From assembly GCA_044239865.1 (NCBI GenBank), contig JBIIAO010000004.1:213917-277916 (forward strand): DNA of 64,000 nt, in the 5' to 3' direction. Below, piece by piece: positions 44,922-54,365 of the stretch (position 1 is its first letter; each line of letters opens with the position of its first letter). Position numbers and translations under genes: made by a program. Source of the DNA: CAIZGX01 sp044239865 (GTDB taxonomy: Bacteria; Bacteroidota; Bacteroidia; Flavobacteriales_D; Sanyastnellaceae). A model generated the notes under the pieces. That model ran no database searches and was not told the origin of the DNA. It saw only the letters and a list, made by a program, of their open reading frames with translations.

Positions 44922-46016
44922 ATGAGTAAAGTTTCTTTTGATATGAGCGAAACGGATGACGAAAAGCCAAAGTCTGAGAATTCAGTAAACGCTGGGGTAG
45001 ATAGTGTTCCTTCTTCAAGTTCTGTACCTCCTACTGGAAGTCCAAATTTGGAGAATGTTTCTTCGATTGCTTCAGTGTCTGATGTAACTTCTGCAACGAC
45101 TGTTGATTTGGGAAAATCAGCAGGCACGCGATTTCTCTCAAATTTGACAATGCATGAAATCGGAGTGCAATTTGTAGATATTGGGGCAAACTATACCACT
45201 GTTATCCCAATTGGTTTCCCAGGTGCCGGTAAGTCTATGTTCCTTTCTTCTTTGATGCGCTATGCAAAATCTGGTGAAGGATCGTTATTTAGCAGCAACT
45301 TCGAAGTGAACTTTCCTTTTGCTGAAGGTCTGAAAACGCTCGACCGCATGGTGGCGAATTTCGAGAGAGGGCAGTTGAATGCTGTTACCCAAGGGGGTGC
45401 ATTGGATCTATTTGGACTAAAAATTACGCCGAACAACAAAAAACTTCGTCCATTACCAATGTGTTTTTTAGATTTGGCCGGTGAGGATGTTAAGAATATT
45501 AAAACAGAAAACAAAGGCGCTTTTCCAACCAAAATTCGTGCTGTCTTGGAAGGATTGAAAATTGATAAATCACCAATTATTTTTACACTGATTACTCCAT
45601 ACAGTCCCGGAAGTGGTAGAGGCGTTTCAGCTAATCAAAATCATCAATTGGAAGACCAATTACATTTCGATTTTATCAATTTCCTTCAAATGTCGCAACC
45701 TGAGATTTTTAACAATAGCATGTTTTACATTGTTGTATCTCAGTGGGATAAAAATCCTAATCAAGCCATGGAAGTAGAGGATTTTATTTCTAACAATAGA
45801 CCCTCACTTTATAATCTTATAAAGGATAAAAATGTTATTTGGGGTCACTATTCTGCAGGTAAAGTTCTTGAGAGTGTGGATGATTCAGGAAAGATGTCTG
45901 CTCAATTGGTCGTTCGAAACGATGAATATCCAAGGAATTTCTGGGCGAGTTTGTACAAAGTCTGCACAGGAGACGATTTAGATAAAAAATCTTTTTGGGA
46001 TAAATTATTTTCTTAG
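44922..46016 (+). CDS. GTPase-like P-loop protein (system gene 2)
   Basis: 364 residues, cytoplasmic. After a low-complexity Ser/Thr-rich tail (about 1-65), a P-loop domain starts with VIPIGFPGAGKSMF (Walker A 98-105). A switch-like strand CFLDLAGEDV (Asp184-Leu-Ala-Gly-Glu188) matches the DxxGE form of the G3 motif, and VVSQWDKN (272-278) stands where GTPases have the base-specifying G4 motif, in non-canonical form. This points to the TRAFAC/GTPase side of P-loop proteins rather than AAA+. It is the only predicted nucleotide-hydrolysing protein of the operon and hence the likely energy source or switch. GTP versus ATP cannot be decided by eye. Confidence 0.65.
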   Translation: MSKVSFDMSETDDEKPKSENSVNAGVDSVPSSSSVPPTGSPNLENVSSIASVSDVTSATTVDLGKSAGTRFLSNLTMHEIGVQFVDIGANYTTVIPIGFPGAGKSMFLSSLMRYAKSGEGSLFSSNFEVNFPFAEGLKTLDRMVANFERGQLNAVTQGGALDLFGLKITPNNKKLRPLPMCFLDLAGEDVKNIKTENKGAFPTKIRAVLEGLKIDKSPIIFTLITPYSPGSGRGVSANQNHQLEDQLHFDFINFLQMSQPEIFNNSMFYIVVSQWDKNPNQAMEVEDFISNNRPSLYNLIKDKNVIWGHYSAGKVLESVDDSGKMSAQLVVRNDEYPRNFWASLYKVCTGDDLDKKSFWDKLFS

Positions 46017-46019
46017 AAC

Positions 46020-47300
46020 ATGAAGTATTTGGTTTTTTTCGGCAAATCTGAGGCGTTCGACATTCAGGCATTCGATTTTAATGGATACGCATCAGATTTT
46101 GATTCAAATTTTCCTGATTTTGAGTTGTTGGAAACCCGATTTCTAACTACCGATAGTGCAGACAACTCCGAAATGCTAGGAAAATACGTTTTTAATAAAA
46201 ACGGCAAGACTTGGACCCTGTTGAAATATTACGGCTATGCCCAAGCGCACAACAGTAGCCGAGTAGAGGGAAGTACGATTGGGGTGGGGATAATAGGTGA
46301 TTGTGATATAAAAATTAGTCATTTCAATTTCCAACTGTTAGAGGCCCTCTACGAAGCATTTTGTAACATCTCGCTGGATAGGAAAAAGTTTAAAGCTGTT
46401 AATTTTAAGGATGATTCAATTCGAGTTTTTAATGCTTTTGCTAAGAAATATAGCACAGAAAGTTTTCAATTTTCAGAAGCGAAATCAGGCGTTGGCGGTT
46501 CAGTAGATTATATCGTTGTAAAATCATTTTCTGACCTTGATTTGTTGACAAACACCAATGGTTTGGGGAGTCGAGTTTATTTTTCTGTGGACGCCAAGCA
46601 TGTAGAGCGTTATTACAATCTTTACTCCGATGGCGCCCGTTTTTTCTCTATTGAAGGTGGGAAAATGATAGATGTCGTTAAAGTTAGAAAAGAGAAAAGA
46701 GACGCTGAAATACGCAAGCAAAAAGAACAAGATGATGCTGCTGCTAAAAAGGCAAAAGAGCAACAGGGGCAAGCGTTCAATCCTCAAAAGAAAGCTTTGC
46801 CGTTAATTGATTCTGTTGAATACGAAGAATTACGAAGAACCCTCAAATCGAAATTAAATGAAATTGCAAATTTTAAGAAGTATTTGGCTTTGAGTGTTTG
46901 TTTTGGGTTTGTGTTGCTTGGAGTTTGTTTATATTTAATGATAACCGCTCCTGAAGAGAAAAAGGGAGCTACGCAATCTCCAAATCAAGGTGGAGACGTG
47001 ACTGCGCCTAAAACAGATATTGTAGCTGATTCCGTAAAGAAAGAACTTGATTATCTGAGCAAATTGGCATTGGCGCCGGATAAAATAGAGTTCTTGACTC
47101 CTTGGTTTAGAAGTATTTACGAATTGTCGATTGAGTCTGAAAAAATTAGTAAATCAGATACTACTAAATTAGATAATTTGAAAACACTTCGTAAAGAATA
47201 TGATAGAGTTAAAACAAAATTCGAAGCGAATTCTAAGCAGGTTCTTGATTGTTTGGAAATTAAAATTGATACGAAAGCCATACTCAAAAAATATAAATAG
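46020..47300 (+). CDS. Single-span protein with cytoplasmic domain and coiled coil (system gene 3)
   Basis: 426 residues, not recognised. Residues 1-215 form an alpha/beta cytoplasmic domain (MKYLVFFGKSEAFD, YGYAQAHNSSRVEGSTIGVGI). Residues about 222-285 are a charged coiled coil (KEKRDAEIRKQKEQDDAAAKKA). One span lies at about 288-308, followed by about 115 mostly helical periplasmic residues. It starts 3 bases after the GTPase-like gene, so coupling is tight and the N-terminal domain is a good candidate partner of that NTPase. The way residues 60-95 follow a strand-loop pattern recalls GTPase-associated proteins in bacterial conflict operons, but I cannot assign it to a family. Confidence 0.55.
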   Translation: MKYLVFFGKSEAFDIQAFDFNGYASDFDSNFPDFELLETRFLTTDSADNSEMLGKYVFNKNGKTWTLLKYYGYAQAHNSSRVEGSTIGVGIIGDCDIKISHFNFQLLEALYEAFCNISLDRKKFKAVNFKDDSIRVFNAFAKKYSTESFQFSEAKSGVGGSVDYIVVKSFSDLDLLTNTNGLGSRVYFSVDAKHVERYYNLYSDGARFFSIEGGKMIDVVKVRKEKRDAEIRKQKEQDDAAAKKAKEQQGQAFNPQKKALPLIDSVEYEELRRTLKSKLNEIANFKKYLALSVCFGFVLLGVCLYLMITAPEEKKGATQSPNQGGDVTAPKTDIVADSVKKELDYLSKLALAPDKIEFLTPWFRSIYELSIESEKISKSDTTKLDNLKTLRKEYDRVKTKFEANSKQVLDCLEIKIDTKAILKKYK

Positions 47301-47305
47301 AAGAA

Positions 47306-48031
47306 ATGAGACCAGATTTTTCAACCAAAGAGGTTAACAGTGTTTTCGGAAAAAAAGGCGGCATAAAGCACCTCAAAGAAAAGATTATTGCAATTTCTGC
47401 TGTTCTAGTAATAGTGGGTTTGGTGGTGTTTTTAGTTTGGCCAGAGCCAGAGAAGGTGGTAGTTGTTCCACCTCCAGTAGAATTGCCAGAACCTGATACT
47501 ACAAATAAGAAGGGTGGCGGTCCGATACCTGTAAATCAACCGGTCGACCCTAAAAATGGGGTAAGTGACAGAGGCGGCAATCCACCAAATCAGAATCCCG
47601 GTCAGGGAGATGGTAGTGGTGGAAGTAACGGTAAGAATACCAAACCTCCTGGAAACAACAATAACGCAGCAACAGTGATTACCGCAAGCCCTGCCACTTC
47701 TCAAACAACGGCAAAGGCAGATTACAATTCTTTTAAATTAGATCAGCGTGCAGCAAATGGTGTAACTAATTTTTCTTGGTCAGGGACTCCAAACGGTGAG
47801 GAGTTGAAATATAAATTTGAAATAACGTGTGTCGAGAATTGTGCGGGTAATGATTATTCCTATTCGCAGGATCTTACGGGTAATTCGGTGACGCTCGATT
47901 TGAAGGCACAATTAAAAAGAATTAATAACGAAAGGAAATTCAAAGCAGAAGTGAAAATTTATGACGCGCAGGGAAAATGTCAAAAAACGCTGTCTAGGAG
48001 TAGAATAAGTCTTCAATGTAATCCTGATTAA
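47306..48031 (+). CDS. TonB-like membrane-anchored periplasmic protein (system gene 4)
   Basis: 241 residues, not recognised. A cytoplasmic tail of about 25 residues, one span (about 27-45) and a Pro/Gly/Asn-rich extended linker (about 48-120; PPPVELPEPD, GGNPPNQNPGQGDGSGG) lead to a C-terminal beta-rich domain (about 130-241) with four Cys. The layout is that of proteins that reach across the periplasm, such as TonB, although no TonB C-terminal domain motif is seen. It starts 5 bases after gene 3. A bridge from inner membrane towards the outer-membrane components encoded downstream is inferred. Confidence 0.55.
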   Translation: MRPDFSTKEVNSVFGKKGGIKHLKEKIIAISAVLVIVGLVVFLVWPEPEKVVVVPPPVELPEPDTTNKKGGGPIPVNQPVDPKNGVSDRGGNPPNQNPGQGDGSGGSNGKNTKPPGNNNNAATVITASPATSQTTAKADYNSFKLDQRAANGVTNFSWSGTPNGEELKYKFEITCVENCAGNDYSYSQDLTGNSVTLDLKAQLKRINNERKFKAEVKIYDAQGKCQKTLSRSRISLQCNPD

Positions 48032-48043
48032 ATCAAAATAAAT

Positions 48044-49300
48044 ATGAGAATAATATTTGCAATTATTTTTGTTGTCGCATGCAATATTGTAGCGGATGCT
48101 CAGTCGAGTATAACGAAGGTAGTATTCGTTTTTGACCAGAATTACCAAGCAGTCCAATCGAGAATCGAGGAATTTACTGCTAAGGAAAAAGGTCTCGGTA
48201 AAATAATTGATAAAAAAGGAAAGGTTGTTTTTAACACTGTGAGCGAAACAAGCAGTGACATGAATTTGAATCATCCAGCTGGAAAGATAACTTATAAAGT
48301 AAAGGCCGTTTCAAAAAACATGGCTTGTCAGCCTTGCGTAAGACTAAATGCAATCGTTTCGGAGAATCCGCCTGCTCCTCCTGTTAAAGGCGCAGAAGGG
48401 GATAGGGTGAAGTTTTTCGTTCCTAACGAACTGTCGAAATTCACGAAGAATTGCAAAGACTTAAAATTCCCAATCAATTTGGTGAATATGGAAGAAATAC
48501 TAGATTTTTCAGTTTTTTTGAAAGAGCAATTCGATGGCGATTCAAAAGGTGCTGTGGCAATTTTTTGGTTTCCTTCTGCTGAGCCACCTGTCAAATTTAC
48601 ACTAGCTACTGTGGAGAGTGGTTTGCCTCCGTATGAATTCGGTAAGAAAATTCAAGTAGAATTAAAATCGAATTCAAAAGATGAATATGAGACGGAATGG
48701 TCACAGAAAATTGGCGAGGGTGATTTTGAGTTTGTAAAGCAAAATATTGTTTCAAAGAGTTCAAAGGATCAGTTGGTTATTGAAAGTCTTACTGACAATA
48801 TTGATATTAAAGTAAGTGTTTGCGGAACAGATTTACCTTTGAAGTTAGATTTGAAAGAAAAATGTAAGGAGGTAAAAACAGAATTGGATATAATGCTGGA
48901 CTATAACGGTGGGATTTTTAGTGATTCATACACTAAAAACGGAAATACAAAATACAATATTTTGAATTTAGATGGTGAATGGCGGTTCGTGGTTAAGAAA
49001 CAATGTGGTGTGAAAGATTATTATTTACGATTGAAAAATTCAAGTGGAGTTTGGCAGAATGTTTCTTTAGAGGTGAGGTTTTCAGATGCTACCGGTATTG
49101 ACGACCCAAATGTTGAAGTTTTAGGTGTAAACCTAGCAGGTTTAAAAAGCTCAGGTGTGCGGTTTTATAATGAAGATGGTGAGGAACTGTTTTATGAAAT
49201 GGATATTGTGCCAAAGGATATTGTGCCTGGTGTGAAGAGGGTAGAAAATAATTCAAAAACATTTTTAGGACATTTCAACAAATGTGGTTATCAGGACTAA
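48044..49300 (+). CDS. Secreted protein of unknown function (system gene 5)
   Basis: 418 residues with signal peptide MRIIFAIIFVVACNIVADAQ. The mature part is beta-rich and probably comprises two or three domains: an N-terminal one (about 22-110, ending MACQPCVRLNAIV), a middle one (about 115-190) and C-terminal Ig-like strands (YEFGKKIQVELKSNS, WRFVVKKQCGVKDYYLRL). It has no outer-membrane barrel pattern and no T9SS sorting domain, so a periplasmic place is likeliest. It starts 12 bases after gene 4, the largest gap type in the operon. No family is recognised. Confidence 0.55.
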   Translation: MRIIFAIIFVVACNIVADAQSSITKVVFVFDQNYQAVQSRIEEFTAKEKGLGKIIDKKGKVVFNTVSETSSDMNLNHPAGKITYKVKAVSKNMACQPCVRLNAIVSENPPAPPVKGAEGDRVKFFVPNELSKFTKNCKDLKFPINLVNMEEILDFSVFLKEQFDGDSKGAVAIFWFPSAEPPVKFTLATVESGLPPYEFGKKIQVELKSNSKDEYETEWSQKIGEGDFEFVKQNIVSKSSKDQLVIESLTDNIDIKVSVCGTDLPLKLDLKEKCKEVKTELDIMLDYNGGIFSDSYTKNGNTKYNILNLDGEWRFVVKKQCGVKDYYLRLKNSSGVWQNVSLEVRFSDATGIDDPNVEVLGVNLAGLKSSGVRFYNEDGEELFYEMDIVPKDIVPGVKRVENNSKTFLGHFNKCGYQD

Positions 49301-49310
49301 GACGAATGAA

Positions 49311-50825
49311 ATGAATAAAAAGTATTTCAAATATTGTTTTTTTTCGATATTAATTTTTTCTTGTTTCGTTTCTTTTGGTCAAAATACGGCATTGCGTATT
49401 TCCAAATTGAAGCGTGCTGAAAGTAATTTAAATACAACCCTTAGTTTTTTAGTTGAGGATAATCGTTTGGAATATTTTATCAACCCAAAGGAAGAATGTT
49501 ATATCATCTTGTCTTTTAATTCAGATGAAGATTCGTTGGATGTATTTTATAAAAACTTACAAGAGGATTGGAAAGATAAAACTTTAGACCTCCCTGTTGT
49601 TTTAATTGTTCGTCCATTTGTTGGATTCAAAACCATTGTTAAAGACTGTATATTGGATAGCAAAGAATCTAAACTTCAAGTGCCGATGCAATTGGGGCAT
49701 TTGAATATGTTGGTGCTCTGTCAAGATAAAGAGTTATTCAAGGAAGTGATTACGAGATTGGGTCTGTCTAAGAAAGAAAAACTATACGATTTTGAGTATT
49801 ACTCTCAAAAGGATGAAAGTGATTCGAGTGAGTTTGCCGTTTTGAAAAAGATAATTCAAGGCGCTTGCCTAATCGATGAAAAAAAATCGGTGTTAAAATA
49901 CATCGGATACCTAAGAGACTCAGAAAGTGTGATTAATTATAAGTTCAAAAAGCAATCGAATAGGATAAACGAATTGATAGTCTCTAATAACAGAGATTCG
50001 TTAGTTAATCTTGAAAACCAAAATGAAATCAAACGATTGAACAAAATTATCAACGACAGGAAGCCGGGAGTTGAGAGCTATTCTTTACAGGGGGATGTTT
50101 CATTTTATTCGTCTAAATTGTCTTTCCTTGGACAAGAGATGAAGTGCCGAGGGTATTCTAACGGGATCTCAATAGGCAAACGAAGAAGGAGCGAAGGGAG
50201 TAACAGCAGCTTTGAATTTGGTGGTGGGTTCGGGAATAGAACCCTACGTATAGAACAAAATGAAAACTATCAAGAGTCTTTAGCAGGTTCAAACTATTCA
50301 GATATTCTGAGAGTCAAAGGGTTCAATGAAGAATTGAGCAGTAAGTATATCAATGGTTATTTGCAATGGAAGTATCAGCTTAATTCGAGTAATGCACCTA
50401 TTGGTTATTCCGCTTCAGTTGGTTATCAGTTGGGCATTAATTATAATTATGTTGTAAAATCGAACAGCTATCAAATTTCAAATTCAAGGCTATACAATCA
50501 ATTTCCAACCGAAATATCAAGTCTTTCTGGTCAGGGTTTGTACAATTCATCTTACAGTTACAATACCCAACTTAACGGTGAGAGCAGACTTTATCATTTT
50601 CTTTCCCTTGGGGCAGAAGCTATTTGGTATGTACCCAAAAACAACGATTTAGCATTCACAGCTCAAGCTCAATTCGGTGTTCCTGTTAAAAATAATGGGA
50701 ATGATATTGGTTCTGATTATGCGGTTGACGCATCTCGCAGTCAGTCATCAGTCATCTTATCTTCTTCGAATTGGATGCCAAAACAATTTGCAATCAATGT
50801 AGGCTTAATTTATGTAATGAAATGA
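49311..50825 (+). CDS. Outer-membrane beta-barrel candidate (system gene 6)
   Basis: 504 residues from ATG 49311, with signal peptide MNKKYFKYCFFSILIFSCFVSFGQ. The first half is mixed alpha/beta (about 30-240), including a helical stretch ending in NEIKRLNKIINDR. The second half is a run of amphipathic strands (FGGGFGNRTLRIEQ, SASVGYQLGINYNYVV, LSLGAEAIWYVP, AFTAQAQFGVP, FAINVGLIYVMK) suggesting an outer-membrane barrel with a periplasmic N-terminal domain. ATG 49311 is preferred over an earlier frame start because it begins the signal peptide and clears the gene 5 stop. The stop overlaps the start of gene 7 as ATGA. Confidence 0.6.
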   Translation: MNKKYFKYCFFSILIFSCFVSFGQNTALRISKLKRAESNLNTTLSFLVEDNRLEYFINPKEECYIILSFNSDEDSLDVFYKNLQEDWKDKTLDLPVVLIVRPFVGFKTIVKDCILDSKESKLQVPMQLGHLNMLVLCQDKELFKEVITRLGLSKKEKLYDFEYYSQKDESDSSEFAVLKKIIQGACLIDEKKSVLKYIGYLRDSESVINYKFKKQSNRINELIVSNNRDSLVNLENQNEIKRLNKIINDRKPGVESYSLQGDVSFYSSKLSFLGQEMKCRGYSNGISIGKRRRSEGSNSSFEFGGGFGNRTLRIEQNENYQESLAGSNYSDILRVKGFNEELSSKYINGYLQWKYQLNSSNAPIGYSASVGYQLGINYNYVVKSNSYQISNSRLYNQFPTEISSLSGQGLYNSSYSYNTQLNGESRLYHFLSLGAEAIWYVPKNNDLAFTAQAQFGVPVKNNGNDIGSDYAVDASRSQSSVILSSSNWMPKQFAINVGLIYVMK

Positions 50826-53227
50826 AAGCGAAACTGAACTTGCTTTTTTTGTTAGCGTGTGCGTTCATCTGCAGCGAGTCCTTTGCTCAGTGCAGTGTTA
50901 CAAGCCCTGACGTTGACTGCGGTTATACTTCAACCTATCCGTTGACTTGGATTTTGAATGGTGACACCGTGAGTAATACTCAGGTTTCAATTAATTCTCT
51001 TCCGTTCGCTCAATATCCTATGCCTATTGATTATGAAGTTCTGAATTACCATATTGAAGTTCCTGGCGGTTGCACGATAGACACCACGGTGTATTATTTG
51101 AGTCTCCACCTTTCGCAAAATGAACTAAACTTTTGTCAAGGTTCATTTAGCTCGCCTATTATCTGTGAGGGAGTATTTCCCGACAACTTAACACTTACAT
51201 ACCAGTGGTTTGTATCTCCAGATTCAAGCTCTCTCGGAAATCTTTTACAAAATGAAACTGGGAGTTCCTACACTCCTCTAATCCCAAATGCTGGTACGAA
51301 GTATTATTCTTGTGTTGTGGGTATTGATGACAACTCATGTGTTATACAGACTCTTCAGGCTGCAGTTCATGTTACTCCTTCATTCCAAATTACCTCGAGT
51401 CCACCATTAACGCAGGAGATTTGCACGGGTGGGTCACCAACAATTCAAGTATCTTCAAGTCCGTCATTAGGGGGAATACAATATCAGTGGTATTCGAATT
51501 CAATGCCGACAACGACATCTGCAACAATTCTTACGGGCGAGATTTTAAATACGTTAGACACCAATCTATTAAATTCCGGTCCTCATTATTTTTATTGTGT
51601 TGCCTCATTGGATGACGTGTGTTACAGAACGAGTCAAATCTTCACGGTTGATGTTGTCGATCAAGCAGAAATTTCAGATTTACCCATATTAAGTTCTGTT
51701 TGCCAAGGATCAAATGGTTTGGAGCTTTGCGTAGATTATATAAACGCTACAGGTAATCCTTCTTATCAGTGGTATTCAAGCTTAGTAAATGACAACACCG
51801 CAGGGGTAGCTGTCAGTGGCGCGAATTCAAGTTGCTTCACCCCACCTACAAGCCAAAGTGGGGAAGATTTTTATTACGTAGAAATAAATTATTCGGGAAT
51901 TGGTTGTGAAAATAGAATTTCCAATTGCGGAAGTGTCTCAGTTATTGATTATCCAGTTTCGAACTTAGTTGACACGCTATACTTATGCAATGCGAATGCA
52001 TTGAATTTATTTTTAGAAGAAATTGGAGATAACACAGTTGTTTGGAACAATCAATTGGCAAATAACTCAACGATTAGCATAGCTGATGGCGATATCGTAA
52101 CGGTATCAATTACAGAATCATTGGCAAACTGTGAAACTACAGATCTTGCGCACGTTGTTGTTGTTCAGAGTTCGGGTGGAAATATTGTGAATAGTCAGGT
52201 GCTTTGCGAAAATCAGTCAGAATTAATTATTGAGCCTACCGTTTCGTCAAGTTCGAATTATCCGGATTATAATTATTGGGAAATTTCCAGCGATGGTATT
52301 CAATGGAATTATTTGGATTCAACCAGTTCTGAATCTTTGGTGTTAGCGAATAATTACCAGTCCGACTTTTCCATAAGAAAGAGGTCTATGTCTTATGTGA
52401 ACAATTTCACATGTCTTTCTGAGCCAAGCAACAGTCATTTTGTAGATTTATTCAATCATAATTTAGAGATTACAAGTGCTTCAGGAATATTGTGCAATGG
52501 ATCTTCGAACATTGTATATGAGTGCAGTGGTTGTGAATCTCAGAACTCCGAGTGGACAATTGAAGGAGGGGTAATCAGTGATGTTATAGGTAATTCTGTT
52601 ATAGTAGATTGGCTTGTGGATTACACAGGCATATCACAACTTACGGTGGAAGAGAATGATCCACTTTCTAGTTGTGTTAGTGTAGATTCAATTGAAATAA
52701 TGTTTTCTGGATTTCCTGCACCTCCTGAAGTAGAAATCTTATTAATTGATGGAACCTTTGGTTTGCTTGGCTCAGTGTTGGATGGACAGTACACTGTGCT
52801 TTGGGGAACAACCAACTACCTATCAGGACAAGAGAGTGTAAGTTGTGAATCACAGAATTATTGTGAATTCGGAACTTTAGACACACTGAATTATGCCTAT
52901 TGGTTGGAGTTAACGTTGCCTGGCGGTTGTCATACTCGTTCTTATTTTAATAGTCAATTGGTTAATACAATCAGTGAAAATAAATTGGTTGTAGGCACCA
53001 AAGTTTTTCCGAATCCGAGTAAAGAGAGTTTTACTATTAATCTTCCAGTCAGAGGTAATTATGCTTTTTATTTATTGGACTCTTGCGGGAATATGCTGGA
53101 TAACTTCGCATCCAACGGAGCTTGCGTATATAGCTTTGGCGATGGACTTGCACAAGGACTTTATTTCTTAAAAGTTATTGATTTGCAGAATAAAACCAGT
53201 GAATGTCATAAACTGATTAAAATATGA
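50822..53227 (+). CDS. Large secreted Ig-like protein with type A T9SS sorting domain (system gene 7)
   Basis: 801 residues with signal peptide MKAKLNLLFLLACAFICSESFAQ. The body is a string of Ig-like/PKD-like beta domains with the YQWY signature (LTYQWFVSPDS, IQYQWYSNS, PSYQWYSS). The last 75 residues are a type A T9SS sorting domain (VFPNPSKESFTI, GLAQGLYFLKVID). This predicts transport across the outer membrane by T9SS and anchoring or release at the surface. The start codon overlaps the previous stop by 4 bases (ATGA). In this operon it is the clearest surface-exposed component and could be the effector or adhesive part. Confidence 0.8.
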   Translation: MKAKLNLLFLLACAFICSESFAQCSVTSPDVDCGYTSTYPLTWILNGDTVSNTQVSINSLPFAQYPMPIDYEVLNYHIEVPGGCTIDTTVYYLSLHLSQNELNFCQGSFSSPIICEGVFPDNLTLTYQWFVSPDSSSLGNLLQNETGSSYTPLIPNAGTKYYSCVVGIDDNSCVIQTLQAAVHVTPSFQITSSPPLTQEICTGGSPTIQVSSSPSLGGIQYQWYSNSMPTTTSATILTGEILNTLDTNLLNSGPHYFYCVASLDDVCYRTSQIFTVDVVDQAEISDLPILSSVCQGSNGLELCVDYINATGNPSYQWYSSLVNDNTAGVAVSGANSSCFTPPTSQSGEDFYYVEINYSGIGCENRISNCGSVSVIDYPVSNLVDTLYLCNANALNLFLEEIGDNTVVWNNQLANNSTISIADGDIVTVSITESLANCETTDLAHVVVVQSSGGNIVNSQVLCENQSELIIEPTVSSSSNYPDYNYWEISSDGIQWNYLDSTSSESLVLANNYQSDFSIRKRSMSYVNNFTCLSEPSNSHFVDLFNHNLEITSASGILCNGSSNIVYECSGCESQNSEWTIEGGVISDVIGNSVIVDWLVDYTGISQLTVEENDPLSSCVSVDSIEIMFSGFPAPPEVEILLIDGTFGLLGSVLDGQYTVLWGTTNYLSGQESVSCESQNYCEFGTLDTLNYAYWLELTLPGGCHTRSYFNSQLVNTISENKLVVGTKVFPNPSKESFTINLPVRGNYAFYLLDSCGNMLDNFASNGACVYSFGDGLAQGLYFLKVIDLQNKTSECHKLIKI

Positions 53228-53634
53228 GAATTTTACTCTGTGTTTTTTTTGTATTCTCTTCGTGGGTATTGTCTGCCCAGCTTGCTTTTGAGAAAGAGGG
53301 ACTAATCGCGTTGTCTAACACTAACAAAGGCGAAGTCATAATTAAAGGTCAGTTTAAATTTAAAAATGTTTCGGGGAAGGCTATCGGTTTGAGTAACTCT
53401 GCCTTAGAAACCGGATGTGATTGCACTAAAGCAACATTTAGTAAGGGATCAGTTAATCCGAATGAAGAGGCTTTTGTTGAAGTCAGTGTTAAATATGACT
53501 TTAGTGATCCCGATGATTCATATGTTGAAGAACTTAAAGCTGATAAAGGTTTTTTTTTCAAAGAAATTCAAGTCAATCTGGATAATTATTTTGTCTTATT
53601 GTATTTCTCAGGAATGGTTAAGGGCGTAAAATAA
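53224..53634 (+). CDS. DUF1573-like secreted protein (system gene 8)
   Basis: 136 residues with signal peptide (ILLCVFFVFSSWVLSAQ). The mature domain has the DUF1573 look: GEVIIKGQFKFKNVSGKAIGLSN, then TGCDCTKATFSKGSVNPNEEAFVEVSVKYDFSD split by the conserved Cys-x-Cys-Thr turn, and a final strand FVLLYFSGMVKG. DUF1573 proteins are small Ig-like exported proteins of unknown role, common in Bacteroidota. An insertion near residue 100 (YVEELKADKGFFF) is unusual. The start codon overlaps the stop of gene 7 by 4 bases (ATGA). Confidence 0.65.
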   Translation: MRILLCVFFVFSSWVLSAQLAFEKEGLIALSNTNKGEVIIKGQFKFKNVSGKAIGLSNSALETGCDCTKATFSKGSVNPNEEAFVEVSVKYDFSDPDDSYVEELKADKGFFFKEIQVNLDNYFVLLYFSGMVKGVK

Positions 53635-53639
53635 ATTTG

Positions 53640-54362
53640 ATGAGCATGAAAAAATTAATTTTTATCGTCTTGTTTTTTTCTTGTGTTGGATGTGTGTTTG
53701 CTCAAGATTTTATAACCTTTAAGGCAGATGGTATTAGTTCAACAGGTAAATTATCATTAACGCAAACCATTCATTCCAATTCATTCATGGAAAAAGATTC
53801 TCTTAGTTCTTCGAATACTGGATTTACCCTGATGGTTGGGAGGTTGGTGTGTGCGAATGGAGGGGATTCTTGGGGAAGCGCAAATGCGAATATTGGTATA
53901 AAGCATACAAGGACTTTAGCTCAGAAATTTCCGAACAGTAGTACTTGGAGTTCAACAATTCCAGCTCCAACAGGTGACACCAAAGAAATATTTTCGCACT
54001 ACCAAATCGGAGATTATTTATTAATTAATAATACAGGAGTCATTATCAGTGGCGAGTTTTCCTTGTATGGTTTTTATCTTGGCCTTGATGCTGGAGCAGG
54101 TTTATCTAAGATGAAATCTGGTTTTGTCAATAATAATAGTCAAAGCCTAAGCGATGCTGGATTCTATTACGACGCAAGTGCTTCGTTTGGATATACATTT
54201 CGTTATTTTAAGATTTTTGCCAATGCCGGAATTTCTGGTTTTGCTTTTAATTCAGTGAAATGGAAAGGACAAGATAAAAAAGAAAAAGATTTTTCTTCAT
54301 TACAAGGTACAAATGTATCAGAAGGCTTTGGATTGTCAATTGTAGTTCCTATACCAGATTAA
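53640..54362 (+). CDS. Small outer-membrane protein candidate (system gene 9)
   Basis: 240 residues from ATG 53640 (ATG 53646 is equally possible). The signal peptide is MKKLIFIVLFFSCVGCVFAQ. The mature part shows amphipathic strands of a small barrel (FTLMVGRLVC, YGFYLGLDAGAGLSKM, ASASFGYTFRYFKIFANAGISGFAF, EGFGLSIVVPIP). The family is not recognised. It starts 5 bases after gene 8 and ends 3 bases before gene 10. Like gene 6, it may form a pore or anchor in the outer membrane for the T9SS cargo encoded next to it. Confidence 0.55.
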   Translation: MSMKKLIFIVLFFSCVGCVFAQDFITFKADGISSTGKLSLTQTIHSNSFMEKDSLSSSNTGFTLMVGRLVCANGGDSWGSANANIGIKHTRTLAQKFPNSSTWSSTIPAPTGDTKEIFSHYQIGDYLLINNTGVIISGEFSLYGFYLGLDAGAGLSKMKSGFVNNNSQSLSDAGFYYDASASFGYTFRYFKIFANAGISGFAFNSVKWKGQDKKEKDFSSLQGTNVSEGFGLSIVVPIPD

Positions 54363-54365
54363 ATT

